A stretch of 64,000 bases of DNA from Isoetes taiwanensis (lineage: Eukaryota; Streptophyta; Lycopodiopsida; Isoetales; Isoetaceae), in the NCBI GenBank assembly GCA_021234155.1, contig JAJEKV010000033.1, positions 11,420,163 to 11,484,162 of the forward strand, in the 5' to 3' direction. The notes beneath the pieces were generated by a model that was given only the letters and a program-made list of their open reading frames with translations, was not told the DNA's origin and searched no databases. Below are positions 1-10,378 of the stretch, in pieces (position 1 is the stretch's first letter; every line of letters begins with the position of its first letter). The position numbers and the translations under genes are program-made.

Positions 1-1327
1 GATTCGAGGCAAACTGGGCAAAACCAGGGCAGAAGTCCGGCAAGATCAGGGCACGAATCTGCAGACTTGGACTTTGATTCAAGTTAAACGAATGGTAAGG
101 GGCCGGGCTTAGAGAAAAAACAGCACAGTAGAAAGGTACTCATGCTTCCGTGCTTGAAAGGATTCGTTGTTTCTGGATTTTATTCTCGATTTTCATAGAA
201 TTTCGGGTTCACCAATATAGATTCAGGCTTGTTCTGGGCCTCATGTGATTGCAAATTTTGGTCTGCTGAATTCGCCCGGTTGATTAAGTGCTGTCTCAGC
301 CGGGCACAAATTTCCGGCTCAGCTCGCGCGCCGTGAGCGGCGCGATGCTGAATTTAATTTTCTCAACAGCTGATAAACGGCCCAGCGTTGTTTCAGCGCT
401 GGCAAAAAAGTTTCTCATGTGAATGGCCATAACGGCCCATCTCCATTAGGGTCTTTTATCCGAGTTCATGTGCCACATGGCAATCTCAACTACGAGATTT
501 GCCATTCCCATTGCTTCTATCAGAACTCAACTAGAATGAGATGGCACCATATCCGGCAAAATTTTCAGATGCACCATCACTGCATCTGAAAAATTGAGTT
601 TGTCCTGGAGTTCGTCCTTAAGGACGAATCCAAATAACTTTCAGTTGTCTTGCGCATTCAAACCAGCTATCTCAATGCCTTTGAAAGTTCACTGCTCTCT
701 CACCGAAAGGCAACAGGTAAGAAATGCCATTGCAAATAGAAATGGGTCTTCGTTTGCTACGCCTGTGATTGTTGACATGGAACAGGTATGAAACTCGGGG
801 CTGATGCTAATGGAGAACCACCCTAAGCCCTATGGTTTTTTTCGCTCTAAATCATGCAATATAAATATCAAGCACCATATATATTGGCCACCGTCATGTT
901 ATCCCATGGCCCTATTCCATGATGCTCCTTTTTCATGGGGCATTAGCGATGACCCCATTCAGACTCGATTTATATTTCATACCAAATCATAATTCATCCT
1001 TAGAATTTAGTCACATGTTCATGTCAACCGAAAAAAATTCTTGTTGGCAGTAACAGTCCTTTTTTTGTGGCGGTCACATGTTTCTATCAACAGGAATTCC
1101 ACATGTGCAAAAATTAACAGAAAAAAAAATAGTGCGCCCTTTTCCTTCATTCCTTCCAAAAAGTCCCTCGTTCCTTCATTCTATGTGTCAGCATCCAGAA
1201 GATCCCTATTGACGAAAACTCTTCCCACCGAGAAATGAGCTGGTGGAAGAGTAAGCTATCAACAAGGATGGATCCTTGTCAAAAATAGGCATCCCTTCCT
1301 ATTTTGATCAGTGACGAGAAAGGATCC
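1..1327. other. No confident gene; possible first exon at 675-785
   Basis: This AT-rich stretch has no long conserved frame on either strand and no recognisable transposon ends. The only candidate is a short open frame from an ATG at 675 to a GT donor (cag|gtatga) at 785/786. It encodes 37 residues ending FATPVIVDMEQ, and its even, hydrophilic composition resembles real coding sequence. I could not find a partner exon, so I do not call it a gene. Confidence 0.4.
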
Positions 1328-1756
1328 ATGTTGACAGGAGCATGTGACTCTCCTTTTCCCCTCGGCGCGAAAACTCAGATCAGTGTTTCACTGTTGATGA
1401 TGGAGGCATGGAGCGCGGATGATTTTCAGAGCATCAGAGGTCTGTGCAATTCGGGGGTGAAGCCCCACGAGGAAGAAACTTGGTTGGAAAATAATGTCAC
1501 AGATCGAGATTGGGAATCTGTTTGGACAAAGAAGTTGAACAAGGGAAAGATAAAATGGCACTGTGCAAAGGAGCATCTTCAAGAGAAGTTGGAAACACTC
1601 TGCCGAAAAATCTACAAGAATTGTCACAACAAAGAAGTAAGAAAGCAACTGGCCTTCGCTTTTGCGTTTGAAAATTGCACTAGATCAATAGTTGCACCTG
1701 AGGAACACAAAGTAAACTGGGCTGCATTTGCTATGCCAAAGATACCACAACAATAG
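1328..1756 (+). CDS. Gene A1, N-terminal segment (unknown function), copy 1
   Basis: I do not recognise this protein family. The first in-frame ATG is at 1328 (MLTGACDS), with another at about 1397 (MMEAWSADDF). The frame runs open to a TAG at 1754-1756. Its C-terminal half contains KQLAFAFAFENC and, 13 residues further on, KVNWAAFA. The same pattern (QFALAFAWENC ... QINWAAYG) is readable at about 37495-37620, inside the TIR-bounded element. The fragment is therefore conserved and tied to that element. It lies directly upstream of the RING-like segment on the same strand. The stop at 1754, followed by about 280 bases with broken lysine- and glutamate-rich frames, suggests an intron or frameshifts. 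It could be a separate small gene or the first exon of A1. Confidence 0.45.
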   Translation: MLTGACDSPFPLGAKTQISVSLLMMEAWSADDFQSIRGLCNSGVKPHEEETWLENNVTDRDWESVWTKKLNKGKIKWHCAKEHLQEKLETLCRKIYKNCHNKEVRKQLAFAFAFENCTRSIVAPEEHKVNWAAFAMPKIPQQ

Positions 1757-2035
1757 ACAAGTAAAAACAGAGGCAGATGTTGTAGCACATGTTAGGAAAA
1801 CTGAAATGAAGGCAAAGCCAAAGGTGGCAGCTGGATCAAATGAGATCAGTGCATGTGATGAAAACATAAAACCTTAGAGAATGCAAAGATGAGATTGGAA
1901 AATCGGTTTTACTTATCACAAAGAATCTGGAAGCAAAGAGGGAAGTGAGCTGAAAAAGGCAATGAGAAGGCCTCAAATTACAAAAAATGATGTTGGAAGA
2001 GGTCGAGAACAGTTTAAAGACAGGCCACAAATGAT

Positions 2036-3076
2036 TTGGCTACAAAACGGAGGAGTTCAATCTTAATCCAAATTGTGAGTTGGAGGCGTAAATTAAAGAT
2101 TTGGAGCAGACCGTCCCGGATGGAAACTTGGCACGGGAACAAGGTACAAAAAGCAATGAACCCTACATCTGTTAATGAGCAGGTCAAATGTAAAATCAAA
2201 CTTGAGGAGGAGTTAAAAGTTCTCGAAGAAGAACAGAGACTTCTGCATTTCTACATAAACAATTTGTGGAAGCTGAAAATGGACACTCCTGCAACATTTA
2301 GCATCTCTACTATTATACGAGATAAGTTGTTAGTGCAAGATCCATTTTATACATGTTCAGCATGTGGTCTGGAATTCACTAAAGCTTACAGGTTAAGTTT
2401 AGCACTGAATTGCCAACATGAGTATCATATAGCTTGTTGTTCATTGTTGAGAGGAGGACAATGTATTCATGGTTGCCCTGGAAAGGTGCCAGAGGGTGTA
2501 TTTGACGAGCTAGGTTTTGCCTATCTTGCAGGTGCTTCAAATAGTACACCAAAAAAGGATGTGTTAATCCGTCCTGCAATTGAGGTCTCACCCTACAGGG
2601 TTCAAAGAAGGATAATGTTTTCATTTGAAGATGCACAACACCTGCAAAGTCCTATAGAAGTACAGTCAATTGTGACTGATTTGAATGTAACAGCAGAACC
2701 ACCACCACCAGTCCAAGAAGCTGTCCACCCGAGTGTACACACTGAAGCACTTAAGGAAGTTGAGGGAGTAATTCCATTGGATGATGGCAACTTGGGTGAA
2801 TTTTTGCCAAAAGGAAAGGCCAAAAGAACAAAGAGGGGTAAGCACCAGGATAGCAAAGAAGTTGTTCAGGCTACAAGAAAGAGAACAAGAAGTAGCACTG
2901 TGAAAGATGCAGGAAGCAATCTCAATCATGACACCACACCTATCGAAGTGTGTTCTGAAGAAAATGCAGAATCAGGCCCTCAAGTTTCAGGTGAGCCTGA
3001 TCTTCAACAAGTGATTGATGCCTTTGTCAACCCTAGAAAGTCAGTGTGGGAAGTGCTGGGCAAGCCCACAACTTAG
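2036..3076 (+). CDS. Gene A1, RING-like zinc-binding protein with basic tail, copy 1
   Basis: The frame holds a charged, coiled-coil-like segment (about residues 50-85, KLEEELKVLEEEQRLL). A cysteine/histidine cluster follows at about residues 107-150: CSACG, then CQHEYHIAC, then CIHGCPG. This matches the spacing of a RING-type zinc finger (C-x2-C, C-x-H-x2-H-x2-C, C-x3-C). RING folds usually mediate protein contacts or ubiquitin ligation; which applies here is unknown. Residues about 255-300 are rich in Lys/Arg and look like nuclear localisation signals. The frame opens without an ATG at its left edge, so its start is an internal exon edge or a frameshift. It ends in a TAG at 3074. Copy 2 (38170-39130) also has a stop just before the FCP1-like segment, so A1 and A2 may be separate proteins. 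Confidence 0.6.
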   Translation: MATKRRSSILIQIVSWRRKLKIWSRPSRMETWHGNKVQKAMNPTSVNEQVKCKIKLEEELKVLEEEQRLLHFYINNLWKLKMDTPATFSISTIIRDKLLVQDPFYTCSACGLEFTKAYRLSLALNCQHEYHIACCSLLRGGQCIHGCPGKVPEGVFDELGFAYLAGASNSTPKKDVLIRPAIEVSPYRVQRRIMFSFEDAQHLQSPIEVQSIVTDLNVTAEPPPPVQEAVHPSVHTEALKEVEGVIPLDDGNLGEFLPKGKAKRTKRGKHQDSKEVVQATRKRTRSSTVKDAGSNLNHDTTPIEVCSEENAESGPQVSGEPDLQQVIDAFVNPRKSVWEVLGKPTT

Positions 3077-3252
3077 TATTGCTTAAAACATTGAATATTA
3101 TTGATTTTCTTTTGTTGCATTCACTGTAGGATTACTAGTTGATTCTGTTAGGTCAGAGAATCCTGCTGTTGATACAGAAAGGTTTCCACATTCAACCCAT
3201 TTTTTATTTTCATCTTCATCTATTTATTCATGTAGTAATTCCTGTTGTGTAG

Positions 3253-4006
3253 GTATTCAGGATGTTCCAACGTACTAAATATTGATTTGGCAGCAAAAGA
3301 TAAACTCATTGTCTTGGATTTAAATGGTGTGTTGGTAAAAACTTTTGGTGCAAATGAACACATACGCTTGGAATCAGGATTGACAATGACATACGCTAGT
3401 AGAAAGAAAGTGATATTCAGACCAGAAGCAGTGTTCTTCTTGAAGACTTTGTTACAGAAGTGTTGTGTTGGTATATGGTCATCAACGCAACTCTCTAATG
3501 TGGAAGATGTGCTGCAAGTACTATGTCCAGATTTGAGGGACGGATTTCTATTTGTATGGGGACAGGAAAAATGTGTGAAGACCAGTTTTCACCACCCTAA
3601 CAAACCTGGCTGTCCAGTCATGATGAAGCCACTTGGGAAAATATATGAGTCATACCCAAGATTCAAAGGTAAGACTTTGCTTCTTGATGATTCATTATAC
3701 AAGTCTTACCTTAGCAGTCCCTGGAAACTTCTGCTAGTACCTGCATTCAAGATGGATGTGTGTGATGAAGTGCTAACAGTACTCACCCCAAAGATAGAAG
3801 AAATACTGCAGGCCAAGACTGAGGAAAAAATGAAGTTACTGGTGAAGAACATACACAGATGCAAGCCCTGGCCTATGACAGATAGAAAGATTATGAAGCT
3901 ATGCTTGGAAAGACTTTCTGGAAAACAATTGCAGTTGTGCACCCTTGTGAATGAGGAATTGGAGAAGGTTTATGGTGATGAACTTTGTCATCCTCCATTA
4001 CTGTGA
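3253..4006 (+). CDS. Gene A2, FCP1-like HAD-family phosphatase domain protein, copy 1
   Basis: This frame encodes a nearly complete FCP1/NIF-type haloacid dehalogenase domain. Visible landmarks are motif I (VLDLNGVLV, Asp encoded at 3317), a FRPEAVFFLKTLL helix, VGIWSST (motif II region), MMKPLGKIYESYP with the motif III lysine, and LLLDDSLYK (motif IV, about 3686). The second Asp of the usual DxDx motif is Asn here. A DLNG-type motif is also known in a plant group of FCP1-domain proteins, and it casts doubt on normal phosphatase activity. An AG acceptor at 3251-3252 explains the left edge. The 168 bases between A1 and this exon could be an intron or an intergenic gap. The last 70 residues are Lys/Glu-rich. 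It is the best preserved coding segment in the window. A decayed copy lies at 39358-40170 inside a TIR element, and a remnant at 54509-54739. Confidence 0.75.
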
Positions 4007-4194
4007 TTAAGCCTGAGACATTTATGATTATTGGCCTGATTGTCATTTATTTAGGCCAAGAAATCCTACACTTTTCATGCACCATCTTTATCTTATATTA
4101 ATTTAAGGTTGTTTTTGCTATATTGTATATATAGTTCAATGCAGACTTGTCTATAATTTTTTGCTATATTGTTTATATCTAATTCAATGCTGAC

Positions 4195-4500
4195 TGCAAG
4201 GGGTGCTTAAAACTTATCAAGTGCTTAAAAAAAAAATTGCTTGCAAGTGCTAGTCTGGTATGAGTCTTAATGGCGATCATCGCTTCTTGTCATGCAAAGG
4301 ATGCTTACTAAGCATTGCTTAACGCCAGCGTATGTTAATGTCATCAAGTGCTTCTTGTCATGCGCTTAAGGTGCAATGCTTCTTGTTATGCTATATAACC
4401 TGTTTAAAGCTAGTCGCTTTATTGCATAAGTGCTCGTGTGTTCCAAAGGCTTACTCACAAGCACTTTGAAACTAATTAAAGTGCTTAGTGTTTGAGCTAG
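4195..4500. repeat. AAGTGCTT-rich repeat stretch
   Basis: The motif AAGTGCTT or GTGCTTA recurs more than ten times in both orientations between 4195 and 4500, and again as AGTGCTTAAATCCTATG near 5330-5385. Closely similar AAAGCACTT repeats lie just inside both ends of the 37011-45994 element (37050-37085 and 45910-45955). I infer a decayed non-autonomous relative, or remnant subterminal DNA of copy 1. I could not define its ends. Confidence 0.35.
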
Positions 4501-4787
4501 AGCACTGTTACATTCAAGCAGAATATGGACTGTACAAGAATTCAATGTTTTGCCACCTGCATGGATAACAGAAGTAAGAACATACATAATGGAAAAAACA
4601 AAATGTGAGACAAAAAAGAAGTAGATGAGACAAAAAACTTCATATATTTGAGAGACGAAAAGAACATTTGATAGAGCAAAAAAAATGACAAACAAAGAAC
4701 AAAGTGCTAGAGACAAAAAACTTTTTATATTAACAAAATATTTTACAAAAAAGAGGCCTTCAGGGGGTTGTCTTCAGGGGGGGGCTT

Positions 4788-5273
4788 TCAGGGGCTTTCT
4801 GGTTCAGACTCGGGCTCACTCCACACATTCTCCTCCAATTCCCGCCTCCTCTGCCTTTTGGTGGGGCGCTCTTCGTAACAGCTCTCGAAAACCAATTGTT
4901 TTTCTTCTTCTTCATCTGCCTCTTCCTCTTCCTCTTCCTCTTCCTCTTCCTCTTCCTCTTCCTTAGAATTCTCCTCCTCTTCTTCTTCAGAATTCTCCAC
5001 TTCCTGCTCCACTTCTGTAAACAAAAAAAGCATCAATGTTAGAACAAAAGAAAAACAAAACAAAAAAAAATTGCAAAACAAAAGAATACCTTCTTCTTCC
5101 TCACGGTCCTCAGTGTCTGTTGCTTCTTCTGGACGAACCGGCTCGAAAAAATAGGCGTTCCTGTATTGCGGAGCGACGTCCGCATCCTCAGGCACCTGCT
5201 TAAGCACATACTCTGGTGCTTTATTTCCGCTGCATGCAGAGGCCATTGCAAAGGAAATAGACGGAATGGGCAT
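4788..5273 (-). CDS. Two-exon acidic protein of unknown function
   Basis: Read on the minus strand, the frame starts at an ATG at 5273 (MPIPSISFAMASACSG; a second ATG at 5246). It runs through KAPEYVLKQVPEDADVAPQ and becomes strongly acidic. A 75-nt intron (5089 down to 5015) has a GTATTC donor, a T-rich body and a TTTACAG acceptor. Splicing keeps the frame and joins two Glu-rich runs. The second exon ends in a basic cluster (PTKRQRRREL) and SEPESP before a stop at 4788. The predicted product is about 136 residues with no known domain. An acidic run beside a basic cluster suggests a nuclear or chromatin-linked protein, but this is only composition. It lies between two AAGTGCTT-rich stretches and may belong to a small mobile element there. 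The (CTTCCT)n run could inflate the frame length. Confidence 0.35.
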   Translation of the reverse strand: MPIPSISFAMASACSGNKAPEYVLKQVPEDADVAPQYRNAYFFEPVRPEEATDTEDREEEEGILLFCNFFLFCFSFVLTLMLFLFTEVEQEVENSEEEEEENSKEEEEEEEEEEEEEEADEEEEKQLVFESCYEERPTKRQRRRELEENVWSEPESEPESP

Positions 5274-5751
5274 AAGAAGAGGATTTGGGCAAGATGCCGG
5301 CTTAAGGCGGAAGCGTGAGGGCGTAAGAAGAGCTTAAATCCTATGATTAGGGGCCTAGTGCTTAAATCCTATGCTTAGGCGCGTCGATTAATAATAAAAA
5401 ACCTCACACGCGCCAGAACAATTAATTCGTAACCAGGCTTAAATATTTCGTATGACCATTGGAATTGACACATGTCACATCGAGGAAATGCCTTGACAAT
5501 ATAATTTTGCCAAGAATGTTGGGATAGTGATGGTACCAAAATAAATAATTGAATGTTATTCCAATGTCACAAATGTACATTCTTAAACAACAATTCAATC
5601 TTCATTTCGAAGTACGTGTCCATGCACACCACCCTTGTGCATCCTCACTATTATTAATATATATATATACAAATGTGTGCTTACGTGCTTAGGTGCTGGA
5701 ACAACAAATCACTTGCAAAGAATTACATCAATTTGGTTAAGTGTCAAAGAA
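5274..5751. other. AT-rich intergenic stretch with AGTGCTTAAATCC repeats
   Basis: I see no gene here. The left part has repeated CTTAAATCCTATG(A/C)TTAGG units at 5330-5385. The rest is AT-rich and includes a short (TA)n run near 5655-5668. It separates the acidic two-exon frame from the 3' end of gene B. Confidence 0.4.
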
Positions 5752-6037
5752 TTACAATGTTATTGGGAGACTGGCCATAATTTTTTCATGGGTCTCCTGT
5801 GAAATTTTGTACATGTCTGTACCTTCTATTTTGTCCATATCAATTTTAGGATATCTTACCATATGGCTGTGTACGGAGGCTTCGGGTTGTTTAGTGAGCA
5901 ACATGTACTTGAAATTACCCAAGAATTGATAATACAGTCCACTTAAGATAACCTCATGCACTCCAAATTTTTGCCCCCATCCATCTTGATGAATCTTCAA
6001 GTGTGCATTTGGGTTCTGTGCACTTGAGGATATAGAA
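5752..6037 (-). pseudogene. Gene B copy 1, C-terminal end
   Basis: On the minus strand the frame reads DGWGQKFGVHEVILSGLYYQ and continues to a stop at 5752. Copy 2 has DGWGNVFGVEEVIVSGLYY at about 42270-42335, which confirms homology. A frameshift near 6005-6020 separates this part from the upstream GVDFYILKC. The hAT-like MITE at 6046-6581 is inserted just upstream, after a GTCCACAC target. Confidence 0.6.
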
Positions 6038-6045
6038 GTCCACAC

Positions 6046-6581
6046 CAGGGATAGGTTCTGTACGTATGAAACTATTTTTTCAGACGTATAAAGTGCAAAA
6101 ATACGTATTTTTGCGAAAAATACGTATTTTTCGCATTTAATACTCGCCGGCCGGAAAAAAAATTTGGCGTAAAGCGAAACCTTCCGTTAAACTACGCTGA
6201 AACTTTTTTCGTAGTTTAAACCTTAGTTTTCGCTTTACGCCGGCGAATAAATTTTTTTTTTTTTTAAATTTCGCAGAAGCGAAAACCTTCCTTTTAAACT
6301 TTACGCTGAAACTTTTTCGCCGCGTTTAAACCTTCAATTTCGCTTTTACGCCAAAACCAATTTTTTTTTTTTTTTTCTTGTTTAGTTTAAAAAGGTTTCG
6401 CTTTGACGCGAAAAAAGTTCAGTAAAAGCAAAATCAAGGTTTAAACGCTTTACGCCAAATTTTTTCGACGCCGAAATTTTTGGACGTATTTTTTGACGTA
6501 TTAAACGCCAAATTTGTGCCAGATCAAACGAAAAATACGTGATTACGTATAAAACGTTATACAAGATTGAACCTATCCCCG
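6046..6581. mobile_element. hAT-like MITE inside gene B
   Basis: The element is 536 bp. Its ends are near-identical inverted repeats (CAGGGATAGGTTC at the left, CGGGGATAGGTTC read inward from the right). It is flanked by a perfect 8-bp duplication GTCCACAC (6038-6045 and 6582-6589), the hAT signature. The inside is very AT-rich with repeated ACGTATTTTT and CGCTTTACGCC blocks and no coding capacity. Confidence 0.85.
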
Positions 6582-6589
6582 GTCCACAC

Positions 6590-7131
6590 CCTCCGGATTG
6601 TCTTGTCTACCTCAAAGATTCACCGCAAAATTGTCACCTACCTCTACCAAATTATCGATCCATTCATTGGCTTGTTCAAGAGTCTCTTTTTTCTTCTCAA
6701 CTCCCGGTTTTAAGTCGGTTACCTCCCACTTTCCAAATCTACTCAGTCGATCGATGCAGAATCCCAATTCTCGATCCATGCAAAACAAGCGTAAACATGA
6801 CAGCATCTATGAGCAAGCATGTTTGGTCTACTCCTCACAGTGTCCGATCATGATGAATCTTCTTTGTGCCTTTAAGTGTTTCAATTTCATATTCTTGCAT
6901 GTTTGCCACAACAACAGGTTCAATTTCCCAAAAATATCTTTTGATCTCATCTGTTTCATCAACTGATAGATCGAAAAATATGTACACAGAAATTTTACAA
7001 TATCTTTAGCATGCCTCAGTTGCACACCATTGGGTTTGAGTTGTTCCTTACTTAGCAGCCTTTTGATAACAACACCTGCACCATCATGTTCACCTTTACC
7101 ATGAGCAGTGGCAAAGTAGTTCCAGACTATT
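6590..7131 (-). pseudogene. Gene B copy 1, HGKG/KR catalytic segment and downstream part
   Basis: On the minus strand, directly left of the hAT insertion, the frame reads EIVWNYFATAHGKGEHDGAG followed by VVIKRLLSKEQLKPNG. I take the His/Lys/Asp-rich block as the third catalytic region. Downstream are a decayed Cys-containing stretch, matching LSCFCNYCI in copy 2, and VEVGDNFAVNL, matching IEVGDNFLCKF. The frame breaks at least twice in this interval. Confidence 0.6.
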
Positions 7132-7139
7132 TCCTTGTC

Positions 7140-8690
7140 CAGGGTTGTTTTCGTACGCGTACGAAATAAACATGGGCGTATAGTACCTTATATGTTGTAT
7201 AGTACGTCTCGTACGTTACATAATGAGGTCAATTTTTTTTTTTTTTTTTTTTTTTTTTGTGGTGGGGTTTACTTAGCCCTAATGTTATATTCGAATCTCA
7301 CATGTTTCCTAACCCTAACGCAGCCGTCCTCCAGGCCGCTTCACGATTTAGGGTTTGTGGAATCGAGAGGAGTGCTTGCACAGGTTAAGGGCAGCGCAGG
7401 ACCTTCTAATGCAAGATTGATATGGTTACTGATGGCAGTTAGCTGGATTTTTGATGTGAAGAGCCTTTGAACAGAGGTCTTAGGAGGTTTAAATGATTCT
7501 AAAGCTTCTCTTTTCGGTTCCTTATTCTTCCGCTTCTAGCTTTCTGCAGCTCATGGTCGCGTAGTCCTTACCTTTGGTCGGAGGCGTGAATCGATTCTGC
7601 AGCCTATCCTTGCTAGGTAAATTTCTATTTATTTCAATATTTGCTCTGTTTAATCCCAAATCTTCATTCCTCTTCAAAAGCTCTATATGGGTTTTTGATT
7701 CGCTATCGGATTTCATCTTCTTCATATTCGAGTCGAGCTGATTCTACTTGGTAGGGTTTTAGCCATTGACTGGTTTTCTCATTTTTTTCCCCCTCGATTA
7801 AGAGATGTTTGAACCTTTGGCCTTCTGATTCTGTTTTGAATACACGTTTTTCATTTTTATTTTGATCCTGCTTCCTCTCTGTTTCATGTTTTCTTGCCGT
7901 GCACGTCTTGTTCTAAATGTTTTCATTCTTCTCTGCCCGAGATTCTCGATTTTTTAGGTTTAGTTTGAGGTTTTCATCGAGTGAATCATAGTTTTATCTT
8001 TGATTCGATTTGTCTATTCTGTTGGATTCAGTTCGTGAATTTTTTAGCTTAGCCAGAAGTTTGTTTATTGTTTCGAATTTTGGAATTTAACACTTTTGCT
8101 TGGCAGTTTTTGCAATGGACTTCTCCAAAATGGGTGCTTCAAGAGTCATGAGGGTAGGCCAAAGTTAAACCTTCTGTTTAATATATATCAGTTTATCAAA
8201 TAAAGGTCATTTACCAATTATATATCAGGTTGTTAATTCAAAACCTTTTATGCATAACAGGTGGTGGATGAAGAAGCTGAATTGTATTAAATCCTAGAAT
8301 GTTTGTTGGAGTGGATCAACCTGAACAACCTTATCTTTGGGTTGTTACTCAGATAACTAAACAAGTGATATTAGGCTGTGGTCTTTTCTTTCCTATTAGA
8401 TGCTTAATTGATCTTGAACACTGTAATGTTTATGTTTTCTTACCATTAACTGTCTACACAAGCAATAAAAGAACTCGAGATTGAATAAGTAACTACATAA
8501 ATGATGTTTAAAATGTATTAACGTTATATATGTAGTGTACGTCCACAACGTACACTACGTACTGTACCTCAAATAAAACAACACAGAAATTAGGTACGTA
8601 AAGTATGAAAAAGCCCAAAGTCCGAAAAACGTACAGTACGTTAGAAGACGTACGGTACGCGAATCGTACACTACGTACGTGGCTACACTG
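7140..8690. mobile_element. Non-autonomous hAT-like element inside gene B, with possible captured exon
   Basis: The element is 1,551 bp and is flanked by a perfect 8-bp duplication TCCTTGTC (7132-7139 and 8691-8698). Its ends are CAGGGTTGTTTTCG and, read inward from the right, CAGTGTAGCCACG. Subterminal GTACGTAC-type repeats lie at both sides (7145-7215 and 8535-8685). There is no transposase frame. The middle resembles a plant 5' untranslated region with introns. A 13-codon ATG exon (8115-8153, MDFSKMGASRVMR) ends at a GT donor, which suggests capture of host gene sequence. Confidence 0.8.
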
Positions 8691-8698
8691 TCCTTGTC

Positions 8699-9143
8699 AT
8701 TCATTGTGAAGTATTTGCCTAAGAAAAAAAAAGGTTTTGCTGACTTGAATTGTGATGAGCAGCCATCACTCCAAACCCAATGCTTCTCATACTCTATTTC
8801 CTGTTCCTTAAGCCATGCAACATTCTTTTGTAGGCAGTGTTCCACAAATAATGAGTCATGCACTTTATCATCAGAAATGTAAAAGTGAGTCTCTTTTATG
8901 ATCTTCCTACTATTGTTGAGTCTATTCCCCGATCCGCTCCAATCTTACGTTTTTTTTTTTTTTTTTCTTCTTTGGGCCGGTCTTCTTACATGCGTCTTGC
9001 AGAGAACAGAATATCGGCACTTTTGTCATGTCTATATATTATGTGAACAAGTATAGAAACTTGGTCGCATTGGTGACCGGGGCTCATTCGGATCTCGATG
9101 ATGTAATTTTTTCGCGAAAGTCAATAAATGATACAATTGTATC
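8699..9143 (-). pseudogene. Gene B copy 1, DFxE and SDG segments
   Basis: On the minus strand the order is DTIVSFIDFREKIT (about 9100-9143), a degraded linker, KETHFYISDDKVHDSLFVEH (about 8830-8890), and VWSDGCSSQFKSAKPFFFLG (about 8720-8780). The KETHFYISDDK block is nearly identical to copy 2 (about 43225-43265). The right-hand hAT target copy TCCTTGTC lies at 8691-8698, so the exon resumes at 7131 after the inserted DNA. Confidence 0.6.
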
Positions 9144-9638
9144 TTAAAATGATGACACACACCGCTTTAAACCGATTGGCTCCCAATGTGCTATGTAATT
9201 GTGTGGAACAAAATCTGATATTACCTTCTTCACATCCTCTTGAAACTCTTTGGGACTTCTCTCCTTCTGTACTAATCTTAAGACAGGTTTGTACCTCAAA
9301 GCCTTTCTTGGATCCCTGAATTCTCTGTCCTGGTCCACAGGTTGCTTTTCAAATGTCTTCCAAGTAACTAGTAATGAACCCGTGCCATCCATTTCCTGTG
9401 GACATTTTCTAATTCTATCCAACCCACATTTTTTACACGCTAACATCAAGCAGTTATGATCAAACCACTCCTCATCATCACCTTTGATGCAGACCACTTG
9501 TCTCCATAAATCACTGGTGCACTTGATTGTATGCTCCTTGGCTGCACATTCTGGGCCAGGGCTACAAATCTCACAGTGGCAGTTGCAATTGTCATGAACT
9601 CCACCCGATTTTCTCAGGCTGTTCAATCCCTGCATGAT
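9144..9638 (-). pseudogene. Gene B copy 1, cysteine-rich domain
   Basis: The minus-strand frame has CNCHCEICSPGPECAAKE, then CTSDLWRQVVC, then CLMLACKKCG. This is a run of paired cysteines typical of a zinc-binding module. Copy 2 has CKCKCKVCGPGQICMAKE, VVCQKDESEEW and CTKCGLKK at 44459-44704. Further downstream comes DFVPHNYIAHW, matching SFVPHNYKAHW in copy 2. The CACTA at 9639-10378 cuts the exon at the upstream side of this block. Confidence 0.6.
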
Positions 9639-10378
9639 CACTACTACAGAATAGGCAGTTTGCGACGTCATTTGCGACGTCTTTGCGACGTAACGAGAAC
9701 ATCAAACGTCGCATGCACATGTTTTAATAACGTTTCCCGCTCGTCGCAAATGACGTCGCCGTGGATTCGTCGCAGCGCGACGTCACGTCGCATGTGCGAC
9801 GTATTAGCGACGTCATGGACGTCCCAAATACGTACAAAATATGTCCTTATGACGTTTTACAGACGTCGCTCATATGTTGCTAAGACATACATATATGTGC
9901 GTCCAAAATGTTTTTTCGTGGACTTGAACCCCTAACCTTTAGCTAACAAACCTGAGGCCTTACCAACACCTCAATAACTTATATTTGTATTTATTTTGTA
10001 TTTATTTTTAAAGTCGCAATGAGACGTTGCACTTGCAACGTTTCACGTTGTAATGACGTTGCACTTGCGACGCGTCACGGCGCAAATGCGACGTGGCACG
10101 TACAATATGCAACGTAATACGTTTCATATGCGACGTCACACGTTGCACCTGCGACGTGACACGTCGCTTAACTTTTAACAGCCACATTGCCATGTCAGCT
10201 GCCACATAGAATACCTTTGCGACGTCTGACCAAATGTTGCAATAGCGACGTGGGACGTTGCACATGCGACGTCATTTGAATTTTGCGCGACGTCTTTAGA
10301 ACGCGCACGAATTTTGCGACGTGGACGTTTCAAATACGCCGCAAACCGACGTCGCAAACAGCCCATTCTCTAGTAGTG
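9639..10378. mobile_element. Non-autonomous CACTA element with GCGACGT subterminal repeats
   Basis: The element is 740 bp. Its ends are inverted repeats starting CACTACTACAGAATAGGC (left) and CACTACTAGAGAATGGGC (right, read inward). A 3-bp duplication GAT lies at 9636-9638 and 10379-10381. Both halves are packed with GCGACGT/ACGTCGC motifs, the usual dense subterminal transposase-binding repeats of CACTA elements. It carries no gene. The same heptamer fills the ends of the large element at 18532-50462. Confidence 0.88.
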
